Source: an uncultured Albidovulum sp. (GTDB lineage: Bacteria; Pseudomonadota; Alphaproteobacteria; Rhodobacterales; Rhodobacteraceae). From it: a stretch of DNA of 64,000 nt. Below the pieces are notes generated by a model that made no database searches, was not told the origin of the DNA, and saw only the letters and a program-made list of their open reading frames with translations. The position numbers were made by a program, and so were the translations under genes. Below, one piece after another: positions 1-12,329 of the stretch; within the stretch, counting starts at the first letter, position 1, and each line of letters begins with the position of its first letter. The DNA lies in NCBI GenBank assembly GCA_913064775.1, contig CAJYAD010000014.1:59764-123763 (forward strand), read 5' to 3'.

Positions 1-972
1 AGCATCGCCCTGGTCTCCATCAACCTTGCGCTCTGGGCACTCGCGCTCGGCAGTTTCGGGGACGATCCCGTGCTTCTGGGCACCGCGCTTCTGGCCTATA
101 GCTTCGGGTTGCGTCACGCGGTCGACGCCGACCATATCGCGGCGATCGACAACCTGACCCGCAAGTTCATGCAGCAAGGCCGCAGGCCCGTCTCGGTCGG
201 GCTTTGGTTCTCGCTCGGGCATTCCAGCGTTGTCCTTATCCTGTCGGCGGTGGTCGCCGGCACCGCCTCGGTCCTTCAGGCGCCGGAATTCGCCGAGTTG
301 CGCACCATCGGCGGGGTGGTCAGCACGCTGGTGTCGGCCAGCTTCCTGATGGCGATCGCCGCGGTGAACCTGATGTTGATGCGTGGCACATGGCAAAACC
401 TGCGCGCGCTGAAACGCGGCGCCACGCCGCGCGACGGCGATCTGGACCTGATCTTCGCGGGCGGCGGGATCATGACGCGGGCGTTCCGGCGGCTGTTTCG
501 GATGGTGGACCGCAACTGGCAGATCTATCTTCTGGGATTCCTGTTCGGTTTCGGTTTCGACACCGCGACCGAAATCGGCGTGCTCGGCATCTCGGCCACC
601 AGCGGCGCGCACGGGTTGCACCCGTGGCAGATCATGCTGTTTCCCCTGCTGTTCTCGGCGGCAATGGCGTTGGTCGACACCGCCGACGGGATGCTCATGC
701 TTGGCGCCTATCAATGGGCCTATGTCGAGCCGCGCCGCAAGTTGGTCTACAACCTCGTCATCACCGGGCTCTCGGTTGCCGTCGCGCTGCTGATCGGGTT
801 GGTCGAGACACTTGGGCTGATCGGCGACAAGCTGTCGCTCTCAGGTAGCTTCTGGCGAACAATGGTCTCGGCAACCGAGAGCTTCGGCACCATCGGCTAT
901 GCCATTGTCGCGCTGTTCCTGCTGGGTTGGATGGGGTCTTGGCTGCTGGTCCGCCTCGGGGCGAAATCCTAG
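1..972 (+). CDS. Nickel/cobalt transporter, NiCoT family (5' end outside window)
   Basis: Secondary transporter importing Ni2+ or Co2+ across the inner membrane. The reading frame is open from base 1, so the N-terminus lies outside the window. The family signature in the second membrane helix, RHAVDADHIAAIDN, is present, followed by FGFDTATEIG and a later LVDTADGM segment, all NiCoT hallmarks. The rest is strongly hydrophobic with about seven further helices. The family (HoxN/HupN/NixA) serves Ni enzymes such as hydrogenase or urease, or cobalamin synthesis; the window does not show which metal is carried. The gene converges on carB. Family assignment is firm, metal specificity open. Confidence 0.93.
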   Translation, partial: SIALVSINLALWALALGSFGDDPVLLGTALLAYSFGLRHAVDADHIAAIDNLTRKFMQQGRRPVSVGLWFSLGHSSVVLILSAVVAGTASVLQAPEFAELRTIGGVVSTLVSASFLMAIAAVNLMLMRGTWQNLRALKRGATPRDGDLDLIFAGGGIMTRAFRRLFRMVDRNWQIYLLGFLFGFGFDTATEIGVLGISATSGAHGLHPWQIMLFPLLFSAAMALVDTADGMLMLGAYQWAYVEPRRKLVYNLVITGLSVAVALLIGLVETLGLIGDKLSLSGSFWRTMVSATESFGTIGYAIVALFLLGWMGSWLLVRLGAKS

Positions 973-1193
973 GCTCTGGCACCAAAGTGTCGGGCGGTTG
1001 TCGCGTTTCAGGCCCTGCAAGGGGATTATATTCGTGACCAACCTGCTGTGGCTGATCAAGGGGCGGATGGCACGCCTTCGCCCCTTCTTTCGCCAGTGCC
1101 ATGGCCGTCCGCGCGGTGATGACAGAGATGTTCCGCGCGGCCCCGACAGGCAAGCGCCCCAGACAGACAAGGACCCAGACAAGGCGGCTACAC

Positions 1194-1208
1194 AGGCCGC
1201 AGCGGCCT
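1194..1208 (-). terminator. Hairpin just after carB
   Basis: AGGCCG and CGGCCT form a perfect 6-bp stem with a 3-nt loop, 5 bases beyond the carB stop on its transcribed strand. There is no T-run, so it is a weak or factor-dependent terminator at best. Confidence 0.4.
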
Positions 1209-1212
1209 TGCG

Positions 1213-4554
<3,342 letters not shown>

Positions 4555-4586
4555 ATTCCTGACCCCCAATCGCGCAAATTGTCGGG

Positions 4587-4614
4587 GTTATAGCCACCAA
4601 GGCGCCACGCGCAA
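4587..4614 (-). promoter_or_regulatory. Candidate sigma-70 promoter of carB
   Basis: On the minus strand TTGCGC (4609-4614) and TATAAC (4587-4592) are separated by 16 bases. The -10 element is good for this G+C-rich genome. Its position gives a short leader before the carB ATG. Confidence 0.4.
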
Positions 4615-4636
4615 GCCCAGAAGGTCCGGGGCGGGG

Positions 4637-4759
4637 TCACACCGCGCGGATTCCCCCGCCGCGTTCAGGGCGCCGCACCTCGCATCCGAAGACCTGGGTG
4701 TAGAAGCGCGCGAGCCCGGGGGCATCGCGCGCAACGATGCTGACATGGCTGAACCTCAT
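4637..4759 (-). pseudogene. Truncated VOC/glyoxalase-family remnant (40 codons)
   Basis: A 40-codon frame reads MRFSHVSIVARDA, then LARFYTQVFGCEVRRPER, then stops. This is the typical first beta-alpha unit of vicinal-oxygen-chelate proteins (glyoxalase/bleomycin-resistance fold), which normally run to at least 115 residues. The metal ligand His5 is there, but everything after the first repeat is missing and the sequence passes straight into the carB promoter. It lies just downstream of the cyclopropane synthase gene on the same strand. I read it as the 5' stump of a gene whose rest was deleted. It is too short to fold as a VOC domain; expression is unknown. Confidence 0.7.
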
Positions 4760-4774
4760 GCCGTGCAAAGGCCC

Positions 4775-6013
4775 CTACTCGGCCGCCCGGCGCTGGGCCT
4801 GTTCGGATCGCTCGGCGACATCCGCGTAAAGATAGTCGCGCGTCAGCGGCACGGCGTCTTGCTTGTGGGCCAGCTGGATCTGGAACACGCATTGGTTGTT
4901 GTGGCGGAAGGTCAGTTCCGACGCGATCAGGTAGTAGCGCCACATCCGGCAGAAGCGTTCGTCATAAAGCGCCTTCGCCTCGTCGATATTGGCCATGAAC
5001 CGGTCATACCAGTTCCTCAGCGTCTCGGCGTAATGCAGGCGCCAGATCTCGACGTCGGCCTCGTAGAGATGCTCTTTCTCCATCGCCGCCATGGTCTCGG
5101 AGAGCGAGGGACAATAGCCGCCGGGGAAGATGTACTTGGTGATCCAGGGGCTGGTCGCGCCCGGCGGCGTGGGCCGCCCGATGGTGTGGATCAGCGCGAT
5201 CCCGTCGGGTGCAAGCCGGTCATGCACGGTGCGGAAATAGGTGCGGTACTGCGGCACCCCCACATGCTCGAACATGCCGACCGAGACGACCCGGTCGAAT
5301 TGCCCCGAAACACTGCGGTAATCGCAGAGCCGGAATTCCACCTGATCCTCCAGCCCCGCGTCGCGGGCACGCTGGACCGCCACCTTGTGCTGCTCTTCGC
5401 TCAGGGTGACGCCCAGCACCCTGGCGCCGTAATCGCGCGCCAAGGTCAGCGCCAGCCCGCCCCAGCCGCAGCCGATATCCAGAACCGTCATCCCCGGCTC
5501 GATCAGCAGCTTCTTGGCGATGTGATGCTTCTTCGCCGATTGCGCCTCTTCCAGCGTGTAATCGGCTTGGCGGAAATAGGCGCAGGAATATTGGCGGTCT
5601 TCGTCAAGAAACAGATCGTAAAGTTCGCCCGACAGATCGTAGTGATGCGCCACATTGCGCTTCGAGCGGTCGGCGGGATTGAACTGCTCGACCCAGCGCA
5701 TCAGACGGTGCAGCTTCATCGTCCATTCGCGCCAGTTCCGGGGTGCCACGGCGGCATTCGCCAGCAGCAGCGACAACATCCCGTAAAGATCGTCATTCTC
5801 GATCACCACGGTGCCGTCCATATAGCCTTCGCCCAACGCCATGTCGGGATTCAGCACCAGCCGGCGCGGCAAGGCCGGATCGGTCAGCGAGACCTCCACT
5901 TTCGGGGGCCCGCCGTCGCCGAGGCGCTGCGTCTTGCCATCGGGCATATGCAAGATCAGCGTTCCTTGTCGGACAAGCCCCGACAACATTCGTTCAAGAA
6001 GCCAGGTCCACAT
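4775..6013 (-). CDS. cfa: Cyclopropane-fatty-acyl-phospholipid synthase family protein
   Basis: SAM-dependent methyltransferase expected to methylate or cyclopropanate unsaturated acyl chains of membrane phospholipids. The 412-residue protein has a Cfa-type N-terminal lipid-binding region, the SAM-binding loop LDIGCGWGG at residues 178-186, and the later conserved MFEHVG and FPGGYCPS segments. An excellent ribosome site (GGAAGGAGGGG) precedes ATG 6013. Rhodobacteraceae carry several Cfa paralogues, including ones that make furan fatty acid precursors, so the exact lipid product is not certain. It is followed by a broken VOC gene. A GGAAC/GTTCC inverted repeat lies about 45 bases upstream. Confidence 0.92.
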   Translation of the reverse strand: MWTWLLERMLSGLVRQGTLILHMPDGKTQRLGDGGPPKVEVSLTDPALPRRLVLNPDMALGEGYMDGTVVIENDDLYGMLSLLLANAAVAPRNWREWTMKLHRLMRWVEQFNPADRSKRNVAHHYDLSGELYDLFLDEDRQYSCAYFRQADYTLEEAQSAKKHHIAKKLLIEPGMTVLDIGCGWGGLALTLARDYGARVLGVTLSEEQHKVAVQRARDAGLEDQVEFRLCDYRSVSGQFDRVVSVGMFEHVGVPQYRTYFRTVHDRLAPDGIALIHTIGRPTPPGATSPWITKYIFPGGYCPSLSETMAAMEKEHLYEADVEIWRLHYAETLRNWYDRFMANIDEAKALYDERFCRMWRYYLIASELTFRHNNQCVFQIQLAHKQDAVPLTRDYLYADVAERSEQAQRRAAE

Positions 6014-6055
6014 TCACCCCTCCTTCCGATCGTTTCCTTCGGATCACGTCACGCG

Positions 6056-6069
6056 GGAACACGCGTTCC
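6056..6069. promoter_or_regulatory. GGAAC-N4-GTTCC inverted repeat upstream of cfa
   Basis: Perfect 5-bp arms spaced by 4 bases, 43 bases upstream of the cfa start. It could be an operator or chance; no regulator is recognisable from the motif. Confidence 0.25.
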
Positions 6070-6183
6070 TTTCCCTCACCATTGAAAACTAGGACGGATT
6101 GTCGCGGAGGCAAAGGTCTCGCTCCGCCCCCCGAACGCCTGCCCCTTGGAATGACTGTATAGCACGCTTTCGCCCCGGCCCGC

Positions 6184-6212
6184 TTGACTTCCCGGCCCGC
6201 GCGGGGTGTATC
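6184..6212 (+). promoter_or_regulatory. Candidate aspS promoter
   Basis: TTGACT (6184-6189) and TGTATC (6207-6212) with a 17-base spacer, 40 bases before the aspS ATG. The -35 is close to consensus, the -10 is poor. Confidence 0.45.
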
Positions 6213-6251
6213 GGCGCGAAACCACACGAGAGCCTCGCGAAGGGGAAGATC

Positions 6252-8030
6252 ATGCACGCCTATCGTAGCCATACCTGCGCCGCCCTCACCCTGGCCGAGG
6301 TTGGCCAGACTGTCCGCCTTTCGGGCTGGGTCCACCGGGTGCGCGACCACGGGGGCGTGCTGTTCATCGACCTGCGCGACCACTACGGCATCACCCAGGT
6401 GCTGGCCGACAGCGACTCGCCCGCCTTCCAGGACGTCGACAAGGTGCGCGCCGAATGGGTCGTGCGGATCGAGGGCACGGTGAAGGCCCGCGATGCCGCG
6501 CTGGTGAACCCCAAGCTGCCGACCGGCGAGATCGAGGTCTACATCCGCGACCTCACCGTCCTCGGCCCGGCCGAGGAACTGCCGCTGCCGGTCTTCGGCG
6601 ATCAGGATTACCCAGAAGAGACGCGCCTCGCCTATCGCTTCCTCGATCTGCGCCGCGAGACGCTGCACCAGAACATGATGCTGCGCTCGCGGGTGGTCAA
6701 ATCCATGCGCGACCGGATGTGGCATTCCGGCTTCACCGAATTCCAGACGCCGATCATCACCGCCTCGTCGCCCGAGGGCGCGCGCGACTTCCTGGTGCCC
6801 TCGCGGCTGCATCCGGGCAAGTTCTACGCGCTGCCGCAAGCGCCGCAGCAGTTCAAGCAGCTGATCATGGTGGCGGGCTTTGACCGCTACTTCCAGATCG
6901 CGCCCTGTTTTCGCGACGAGGATCCCCGCGCCGACCGCTCGCCGACCGATTTCTACCAGCTCGACGTCGAGATGAGCTTTGTCGAGCAGGACGACGTCTT
7001 CGCCGCGGTCGAACCCGTGCTGCGCGACGTGTTCGAGGAATTCGGCGACGGCAAGCGCGTCGATCAGGACTGGCCGCGCATCGCCTACCGCGACGCGGCG
7101 CTCTGGTACGGCTCGGACAAGCCCGACCTGCGCAACCCGATCAAGATGCAGGACGTCAGCGACCATTTCCGCGGCTCGGGCTTCGCGATCTTCGCGAAAC
7201 TGCTGGAGACCGAGGGCCACGAGATCCGCGCGATCCCGGCCCCGAAGGGTGGCAGCCGCAAGTTCTGCGACCGCATGAACGCCTTCGCCCAGCAACAGGG
7301 CCTGCCGGGTATGGGCTACATCTTCTGGCGCGACAAGGACGGCGAGATGGAAGCCGCCGGCCCGCTGGCCAAGAACATCGGCCCCGAGCGGACCGAGGCG
7401 ATCCGTCAGCAGCTGGGCCTTGGCGTCGGCGACGCCGCCTTCTTCCTCGGCGGCAAGCCGAAGGTGTTCGAACCCGTCGCCGGCCGCGCCCGCAACGTCA
7501 TCGGCGAGGAACTCGGCCTGACCGAAAAAGATCGCTTCGCCTTCGCCTGGATCGTCGATTTCCCGATCTACGAGAAGGATTCCGAAACCGGCAAGATCGA
7601 CTTCGAACACAACCCCTTCTCGATGCCCCAAGGCGGACTCGAGGCGCTGAACGGCGACCCGCTCGACGTGCTGGGCTATCAGTACGATCTGGCCTGCAAC
7701 GGCTATGAGATCCTCTCGGGCGCGATCCGCAACCACCGCCCCGAGATCATGTTCAAGGCCTTCGAGATCGCGGGTTACCCCAAGGAAGAGGTCGAAAAGC
7801 GCTTCGGCGGCATGGTCAAGGCGTTCCGCTACGGCGCCCCGCCCCACGGCGGCTGCGCGGCGGGGATCGACCGGATCGTCATGCTGCTGGCCGATACGAT
7901 GAACATCCGCGAGGTCATCATGTTCCCGATGAACCAGCGCGCCGAAGACCTGATGATGGACGCGCCCTCCGATCCCACCAACGAGCAACTGCGTGAGCTG
8001 GGCCTGCGCGTCGTCCCGCGCGAGGACTAG
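6252..8030 (+). CDS. aspS: Aspartyl-tRNA synthetase
   Basis: Class II synthetase charging tRNA-Asp in the cytoplasm. The 592-residue product has the N-terminal OB-fold anticodon domain ([19 protein letters not shown]), the class II catalytic core with motif 2 ([10 protein letters not shown]), the bacterial GAD insertion domain, and motif 3 (GIDRIVMLL) near the C-terminus. ATG 6252 gives the standard MHAYRSHTC start behind a weak AAGGGGAAG ribosome site; the frame is open upstream but that extension is not family-like. Alphaproteobacterial AspRS is often non-discriminating and used with GatCAB to make Asn-tRNA, which the sequence alone does not settle. Confidence 0.98.
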   Translation: MHAYRSHTCAALTLAEVGQTVRLSGWVHRVRDHGGVLFIDLRDHYGITQVLADSDSPAFQDVDKVRAEWVVRIEGTVKARDAALVNPKLPTGEIEVYIRDLTVLGPAEELPLPVFGDQDYPEETRLAYRFLDLRRETLHQNMMLRSRVVKSMRDRMWHSGFTEFQTPIITASSPEGARDFLVPSRLHPGKFYALPQAPQQFKQLIMVAGFDRYFQIAPCFRDEDPRADRSPTDFYQLDVEMSFVEQDDVFAAVEPVLRDVFEEFGDGKRVDQDWPRIAYRDAALWYGSDKPDLRNPIKMQDVSDHFRGSGFAIFAKLLETEGHEIRAIPAPKGGSRKFCDRMNAFAQQQGLPGMGYIFWRDKDGEMEAAGPLAKNIGPERTEAIRQQLGLGVGDAAFFLGGKPKVFEPVAGRARNVIGEELGLTEKDRFAFAWIVDFPIYEKDSETGKIDFEHNPFSMPQGGLEALNGDPLDVLGYQYDLACNGYEILSGAIRNHRPEIMFKAFEIAGYPKEEVEKRFGGMVKAFRYGAPPHGGCAAGIDRIVMLLADTMNIREVIMFPMNQRAEDLMMDAPSDPTNEQLRELGLRVVPRED

Positions 8031-8062
8031 GCCCGACACCGCCCCCCGACCGGAACCGCCTC

Positions 8063-8114
8063 TTTCACTTTGGCACAAATATCCTCGGGGGGCGCAGGGG
8101 GGCAGACAGCCCCC
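8063..8114 (+). repeat. Intergenic repeat, copy 1 of 4 (TTTCACTTTGG element)
   Basis: Begins TTTCACTTTGGCACAAATA and ends in a GGGGGC/GCCCCC hairpin (arms 8098-8103 and 8109-8114). It sits between the convergent ends of aspS and the hemerythrin gene. The other copies are at 11493, 58856 and 63498. Confidence 0.85.
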
Positions 8115-8148
8115 GCCCGCGGCCTCGCCCCGCACACCGCCGCCGCCC

Positions 8149-8625
8149 CTATTCCTCGACCTGATCGTCTGCCTTCGCGTCGACCAGCCCCTTTTCCTTC
8201 ACCTTACGGCCGCGAAACGCCGCGCCGTACTGCGCCGCGCGACCGTCGTCGATCACCTCACGCGCGCGGGCGAAGATGTCGCGCTCTTCCTCGTCCATGT
8301 GGTGGGTGTAGTCATGCTGCAGCTTGTTGAACTTGTTCAGCCAGCCGGACGACGACATGTCCATCTCGTTCAGCGCGTCGAGAAGGTCGTCCAGTTCGGC
8401 ATGTTCCTGCACCGAATGGCGCGCCGCATCCTGGCCCCAGGTCTTTTCCATCAGCTTCGAATAGAAGACCTCTTCCTCGGCCGCCGCATGGGATTTGATG
8501 TCGTAGTAGAACGCCTCCCAGGCGGCCTTGCGGTCGGCGCTGGCGCCCTGGGTATCGGCAATCCGGTCCATCAGGGCGCGATGCTTGTCGTGGTCGGCTT
8601 TGATCTCGGCATAGATGTCGGACAT
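8149..8625 (-). CDS. Hemerythrin-like (HHE domain) protein
   Basis: Predicted four-helix-bundle protein holding a non-haem di-iron centre, used in this family for O2, NO or iron handling or as a sensor. The 158-residue product contains ADHDKHRALMDRI, SHAAAEEEVFY, HSVQEHAELDDL and HDYTHHMDEEERDIF, which supply the expected H/E ligand set of an HHE domain; the C-terminal 30 residues are charged. The start at 8625 has a strong GAGGAGAAG ribosome site; the longer open frame upstream starts without one. It stands alone, convergent with aspS, with a repeat element between. The specific ligand and role cannot be read from sequence. Confidence 0.88.
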   Translation of the reverse strand: MSDIYAEIKADHDKHRALMDRIADTQGASADRKAAWEAFYYDIKSHAAAEEEVFYSKLMEKTWGQDAARHSVQEHAELDDLLDALNEMDMSSSGWLNKFNKLQHDYTHHMDEEERDIFARAREVIDDGRAAQYGAAFRGRKVKEKGLVDAKADDQVEE

Positions 8626-8861
8626 CGTCTTCTCCTCGTCTGCGTCACCTGACCAGAACCGCCCACCCCCCGGATTGTTCCGCATCCGCGTCCCGGCGGG
8701 CAGTTTCCCGACGCCGCCCGCGCCGCGCCCGCGCTGCGAAATTGGCTTGAAAGCGACGGAATATCTCTCACGCCGCGTTCACGGGGAATGATACACTAAG
8801 CCTGTCCACCGCCCCGGCCCGACCGCACCCCATGCGCCGGACCGCCCCCGAGGAGACGCAG

Positions 8862-10256
8862 TTGAGCTATTCCCCCATGATCGCGGCGATCCGCTTCGGC
8901 TATGGCCTGTCGCCCGACATCGCCCCGCCGGCGGACCCGCAGGCGCTGCTGGCAGGGCTGCGGGCGCCGGACATGGTGGCCAAGACATATCCCCTGCCCT
9001 CGCTCGTCCAGGCGGTGGACGGCGCGCGGGCGCTGCGCGAGGCCCGCGCGATGGAAAAGATGGCGGGCGACCGCAGCCGACAGGACCGGGTGCGCGCGGC
9101 GCGGCTGGCCCTGCGCGGCGCCCAGGCGCGGGCCTTCGTCAGCCAGTTGCAGCGCGCGGTGCACGCGCCCGACGGCTTTCGCGAGCGGCTGCAATATTTC
9201 TGGGCCAATCACTTCACCGTCGCCGCCAAGGGACCGGCGATGGCACTGCTGCCCTACGCTTTCGCCGAAGAAGCCATCCGCCCGCATCTGGCGGGCCACT
9301 TCGCCGACATGCTGAAGGCCGCGACCACCCATCCGGCGATGCTGATCTATCTGGATCAAAACAGCTCGGTCGGGCCAAATTCGCGGGCCGCGCGGCGCGC
9401 CGACGCGGCCCACAAGCGCAAGTTCGGCCTGAACGAGAACCTCGCCCGCGAATTGCTGGAACTGCACACGCTGGGCGTCGGCGCCCCCTATACCCAGACC
9501 GACGTGCGCCAGTTCGCCAAGCTGCTGACCGGCCTTGGCTTCAACAGCGAGGGCGGCTTCGTCTTCCGACCCGGCCGAGCCGAGCCGGGCGCCGAAACCG
9601 TGCTGGGGCGCCGCTACGGCGGCGAGGAGCCGGCGCGGCTCACGGACATCTACGCCGCGCTCGACGACATCGCCGCCCACCCGGCCACCGCACAGCATCT
9701 GTCTCGCGAACTGGCGGTGCATTTCGTCTCGGACCAGCCCGATCCCGACATGGTCGCGGCGATGAGCGCGGCCTTTCAGCGCTCAGACGGGCACCTGCCC
9801 ACGGTCTACGCGGAGATGCTGGCCCATCCCGCCGCTTGGGCGCCGATCGGGCCCGGGGCCAAGGCGCGCCAGCCCTGGGATTTCATCGCAGCCTCGCTGC
9901 GCGGCCTCGGCACGCCGCCCGAAACCCTGGCCGGCTTTGATCCCGGGCGGGTGCAGCGCTTTCTGGCACTGCCGCTGAAGCTGATGGGCCAGCCCTGGCT
10001 GCAGCCCTCGGGCCCCGATGGCTGGCACGAGGACGCCAGCGCCTGGATCACCCCGCAGGGTCTGGCGGCGCGGATCGGCTGGGCGATGAAGGCCGGGCGC
10101 TTCGCGGATGGCGACTTGCCCGACCCGCGCGAATTCGTCCAGACCGCGCTGGCCGAGGCCGCCAGCCCGACCCTGATCACCGCCGCGCGGCGGGCCGAAA
10201 GCAAAGCCGAAGGCGTGGGGCTGATCCTTGCCTCGGCCGATTTCAACCGCCGCTGA
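8862..10256 (+). CDS. DUF1800 family protein
   Basis: Conserved protein of unknown function (about 464 residues) whose genes are commonly followed by a DUF1501 gene, as here. Visible family features are the N-terminal IRFGYGLSP, LQYFWANHF, ENLARELLELHTLGV, and a C-terminal region. I start it at TTG 8862 because GAGGAG at 8850-8855 is ideally spaced and the product MSYSPMIAAIRFGYG matches the usual N-terminus; an ATG at 8832 is in frame but has no ribosome site. There is no obvious signal peptide on this member, unlike its partner 12 bases downstream. Family assignment is firm; biochemical role unknown. Confidence 0.85.
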   Translation: MSYSPMIAAIRFGYGLSPDIAPPADPQALLAGLRAPDMVAKTYPLPSLVQAVDGARALREARAMEKMAGDRSRQDRVRAARLALRGAQARAFVSQLQRAVHAPDGFRERLQYFWANHFTVAAKGPAMALLPYAFAEEAIRPHLAGHFADMLKAATTHPAMLIYLDQNSSVGPNSRAARRADAAHKRKFGLNENLARELLELHTLGVGAPYTQTDVRQFAKLLTGLGFNSEGGFVFRPGRAEPGAETVLGRRYGGEEPARLTDIYAALDDIAAHPATAQHLSRELAVHFVSDQPDPDMVAAMSAAFQRSDGHLPTVYAEMLAHPAAWAPIGPGAKARQPWDFIAASLRGLGTPPETLAGFDPGRVQRFLALPLKLMGQPWLQPSGPDGWHEDASAWITPQGLAARIGWAMKAGRFADGDLPDPREFVQTALAEAASPTLITAARRAESKAEGVGLILASADFNRR

Positions 10257-10267
10257 ACGAGGCCGAC

Positions 10268-11485
10268 ATGCGCGACACATCCTCTTCCCAAAACTCGCGG
10301 CGGGCCTTCCTGCAGGCTTCGGCGCTGATCGGCTGCTCGGCTGCCGCCTGGCCGCTGATGACCCATGTGACCCTGGCCTCGGCCCCGGGCGAGGACCGGC
10401 TGGTGGTGATCATCCTGCGCGGCGCGATGGACGGGCTGGACGTGGTGCGCCCGGTGGGCGACCGCGCCTGGGCGGCGCTGCGCGGCCCCTCGCTGAACGG
10501 CAACGCCCCGCCCCTGATGCTGAACGATTTCTTCGCGCTGCATCCGGCGCTCGGCGATCTGATGCCGCTGTGGCAGGCGGGCGAGCTGGGCTTTGCCCAT
10601 GCCGTCGCCACCCCCTACCGCAACAAGCGCAGCCATTTCGACGGCCAGGACATCCTCGAGGCCGGCACTGGCCTTGACGTGCCCGACCTCAGGGTGCGCG
10701 ATGGCTGGCTGAACCGGATGCTGCAATCGGTGCCGGGGATCGCGGCTCAGACCGCCTTTGCCGTCGGCCGGGATGAGCTGAAGGTGATCGAGGGCCGCGC
10801 CCCCTATCGCAGCTGGGCCCCCGACACCCGGCTGGTGCTAAGCCAGCAAAGCCGGCAGCTGCTGGAACAGGTCTATCACGACGACCCGCTGTTTCGCGAC
10901 GCGGGCGACGAGGCGATGGATCTGGCCGACCAGCTGGGCGACGACCGCGCGATGAGCCCGCAGATGATGCGCAAGGCCGCGAACCGCGCCGATCAGGCGG
11001 CGGCGCTGGCGAAATTTGCCGCCGAGCGGATGCAGCAGGAGACCCGCATCGCCGCCTTCTCGATCAGCGGCTGGGACAGCCACCGCGCCCAGTCCGGGGT
11101 GCTACGCCGGCAGCTCTCGGGGCTGTCGCAGGCGATGCTGGCGCTGAAATCCGGCCTTGGGCCGCTGTGGAAGCGCACCACGGTGCTGGCGGTCACCGAA
11201 TTCGGCCGCACCGCGCGCGAGAACGGCACCGGCGGCACCGATCACGGCACCGGCGGTGCCATGCTGATGGCTGGCGGCGCGATCCGCGGCGGCCGGGTCT
11301 ATGGCAAATGGCCGGGGCTGGACGAGGCCGATCTCTATCAGCGCCGCGACCTGATGCCGACAGCCGACGTGCGCCTTTACCCCGCCTGGGCCATGCGCGT
11401 CATGTACGGGCTGGACCGCAACGTGCTGCAAGACAAGGTGTTCCCGGGCCTCGACATGGGGGACGATCCGCGAATTCTGCTCTAA
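10268..11485 (+). CDS. DUF1501 family protein with twin-arginine signal
   Basis: 405-residue protein of the DUF1501 family, which has a sulfatase/alkaline-phosphatase-like fold in annotation databases but no established reaction. The N-terminus carries NSRRAFLQASALIG, a Tat export motif followed by a hydrophobic segment and ASAPG, so the folded protein should go to the periplasm. Other visible conserved pieces are VVIILRGAMDGLD, TEFGRTARENGTGGTDHG (likely metal or phosphate site) and the C-terminal FPGLDMG. It starts 12 bases after the DUF1800 gene, clearly one operon. Partner proteins in this family pair so consistently that a joint exported function is likely. Confidence 0.88.
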   Translation: MRDTSSSQNSRRAFLQASALIGCSAAAWPLMTHVTLASAPGEDRLVVIILRGAMDGLDVVRPVGDRAWAALRGPSLNGNAPPLMLNDFFALHPALGDLMPLWQAGELGFAHAVATPYRNKRSHFDGQDILEAGTGLDVPDLRVRDGWLNRMLQSVPGIAAQTAFAVGRDELKVIEGRAPYRSWAPDTRLVLSQQSRQLLEQVYHDDPLFRDAGDEAMDLADQLGDDRAMSPQMMRKAANRADQAAALAKFAAERMQQETRIAAFSISGWDSHRAQSGVLRRQLSGLSQAMLALKSGLGPLWKRTTVLAVTEFGRTARENGTGGTDHGTGGAMLMAGGAIRGGRVYGKWPGLDEADLYQRRDLMPTADVRLYPAWAMRVMYGLDRNVLQDKVFPGLDMGDDPRILL

Positions 11486-11492
11486 CCCCCCC

Positions 11493-11539
11493 TTTCACTT
11501 TGGCGGAAATATCCCGGGGGTGCAGGGGGCAGAGCCCCC
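11493..11539 (+). repeat. Intergenic repeat, copy 2 of 4
   Basis: TTTCACTTTGGCGGAAATAT followed by a GGGGGC-AGA-GCCCCC hairpin (11525-11539). It starts 7 bases after the DUF1501 stop and precedes the GNAT gene, so the hairpin may end the DUF1800/DUF1501 transcript. Confidence 0.88.
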
Positions 11540-11609
11540 GCCTGCGGCAGGGGGATTGCCCGCCTCCCCCGCCTGCGCTAGGCCAAGGATGCATTGCCAA
11601 GGAAGCAGC

Positions 11610-12329
11610 ATGGCCCAGACCAAGCAATTCGGCCGCCCGGTTCCCGACTGGACGCCACCGCCGCGCCCGGACCGCGCGGCGCTGCAGGGCCGCTTCGCCC
11701 GGCTTGAACGGCTCGACGCCGACAGCCACGCCGCCGATCTGCACCGCGCCAATTCCGCCGACGATGCGATCTGGGATTACCTGCCCTACGGCCCCTTCGG
11801 GTCGGCCGCCGCCTACCACCGCTGGGCGCGCGAAAGCCAGGGTCAGGACGATCCGTTCTTCTACGCGATCCGCGATCTGGAAACCGGCCATCTGGGCGGC
11901 GTCGCCAGCTTCCTGCGCATCACCCCCGCCGCCGGCACGATCGAGGTCGGCCATATCAACCTTGCGCCCGAATTGCAGCGCAGCCGCGCCGCGACCGAGG
12001 CGATGTATCTGATGATGCGCTGGGCCTTCGAGGCCGGCTACCGGCGGTATGAGTGGAAATGCGACGCGCTGAACCTGGCCTCGCGCCGCGCCGCCCAGCG
12101 GCTGGGCTTCAGCTATGAGGGCGTGTTCCGCCAGGCGACCGTCTACAAGGGCCGCAACCGCGACACCGCCTGGTTCGCCGTGATCGACCGCGACTGGCCG
12201 GGGCTAACCACGGCCTATGAGGCCTGGCTGGCGCCGTCGAATTTCGACCCATCGGGCCGCCAGATCGAGCGCCTTTCGGACCTGACCCGTCTGGTGCGGG
12301 TCGCCGACGACCCCGGCCTGACCGACTAG
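11610..12329 (+). CDS. GNAT-family N-acetyltransferase (RimJ/RimL-like)
   Basis: 239-residue acetyl-CoA-dependent acyltransferase. The profile is that of the RimJ/RimL group: an N-terminal [52 protein letters not shown] (the acetyl-CoA pyrophosphate-binding region), then [19 protein letters not shown] and [20 protein letters not shown]. Substrate could be a protein N-terminus or a small amine; the sequence does not say. ATG 11610 has an AAGGAAG ribosome site. Its stop codon overlaps the stop of ispE on the other strand in a shared CTAG. Confidence 0.9.
   Translation: MAQTKQFGRPVPDWTPPPRPDRAALQGRFARLERLDADSHAADLHRANSADDAIWDYLPYGPFGSAAAYHRWARESQGQDDPFFYAIRDLETGHLGGVASFLRITPAAGTIEVGHINLAPELQRSRAATEAMYLMMRWAFEAGYRRYEWKCDALNLASRRAAQRLGFSYEGVFRQATVYKGRNRDTAWFAVIDRDWPGLTTAYEAWLAPSNFDPSGRQIERLSDLTRLVRVADDPGLTD

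Noticed and set aside
6041..6046. TGATCC upstream of cfa as an RpoE-type -35 element
   Set aside because: A cfa gene is in the RpoE regulon of R. sphaeroides, but the matching TAAGA-like -10 at the right distance is absent; the ribosome site lies there instead.
5994..8135. 713-codon minus-strand frame opposite aspS
   Set aside because: Antisense shadow of a well-conserved synthetase; starts inside the 5' region of cfa.
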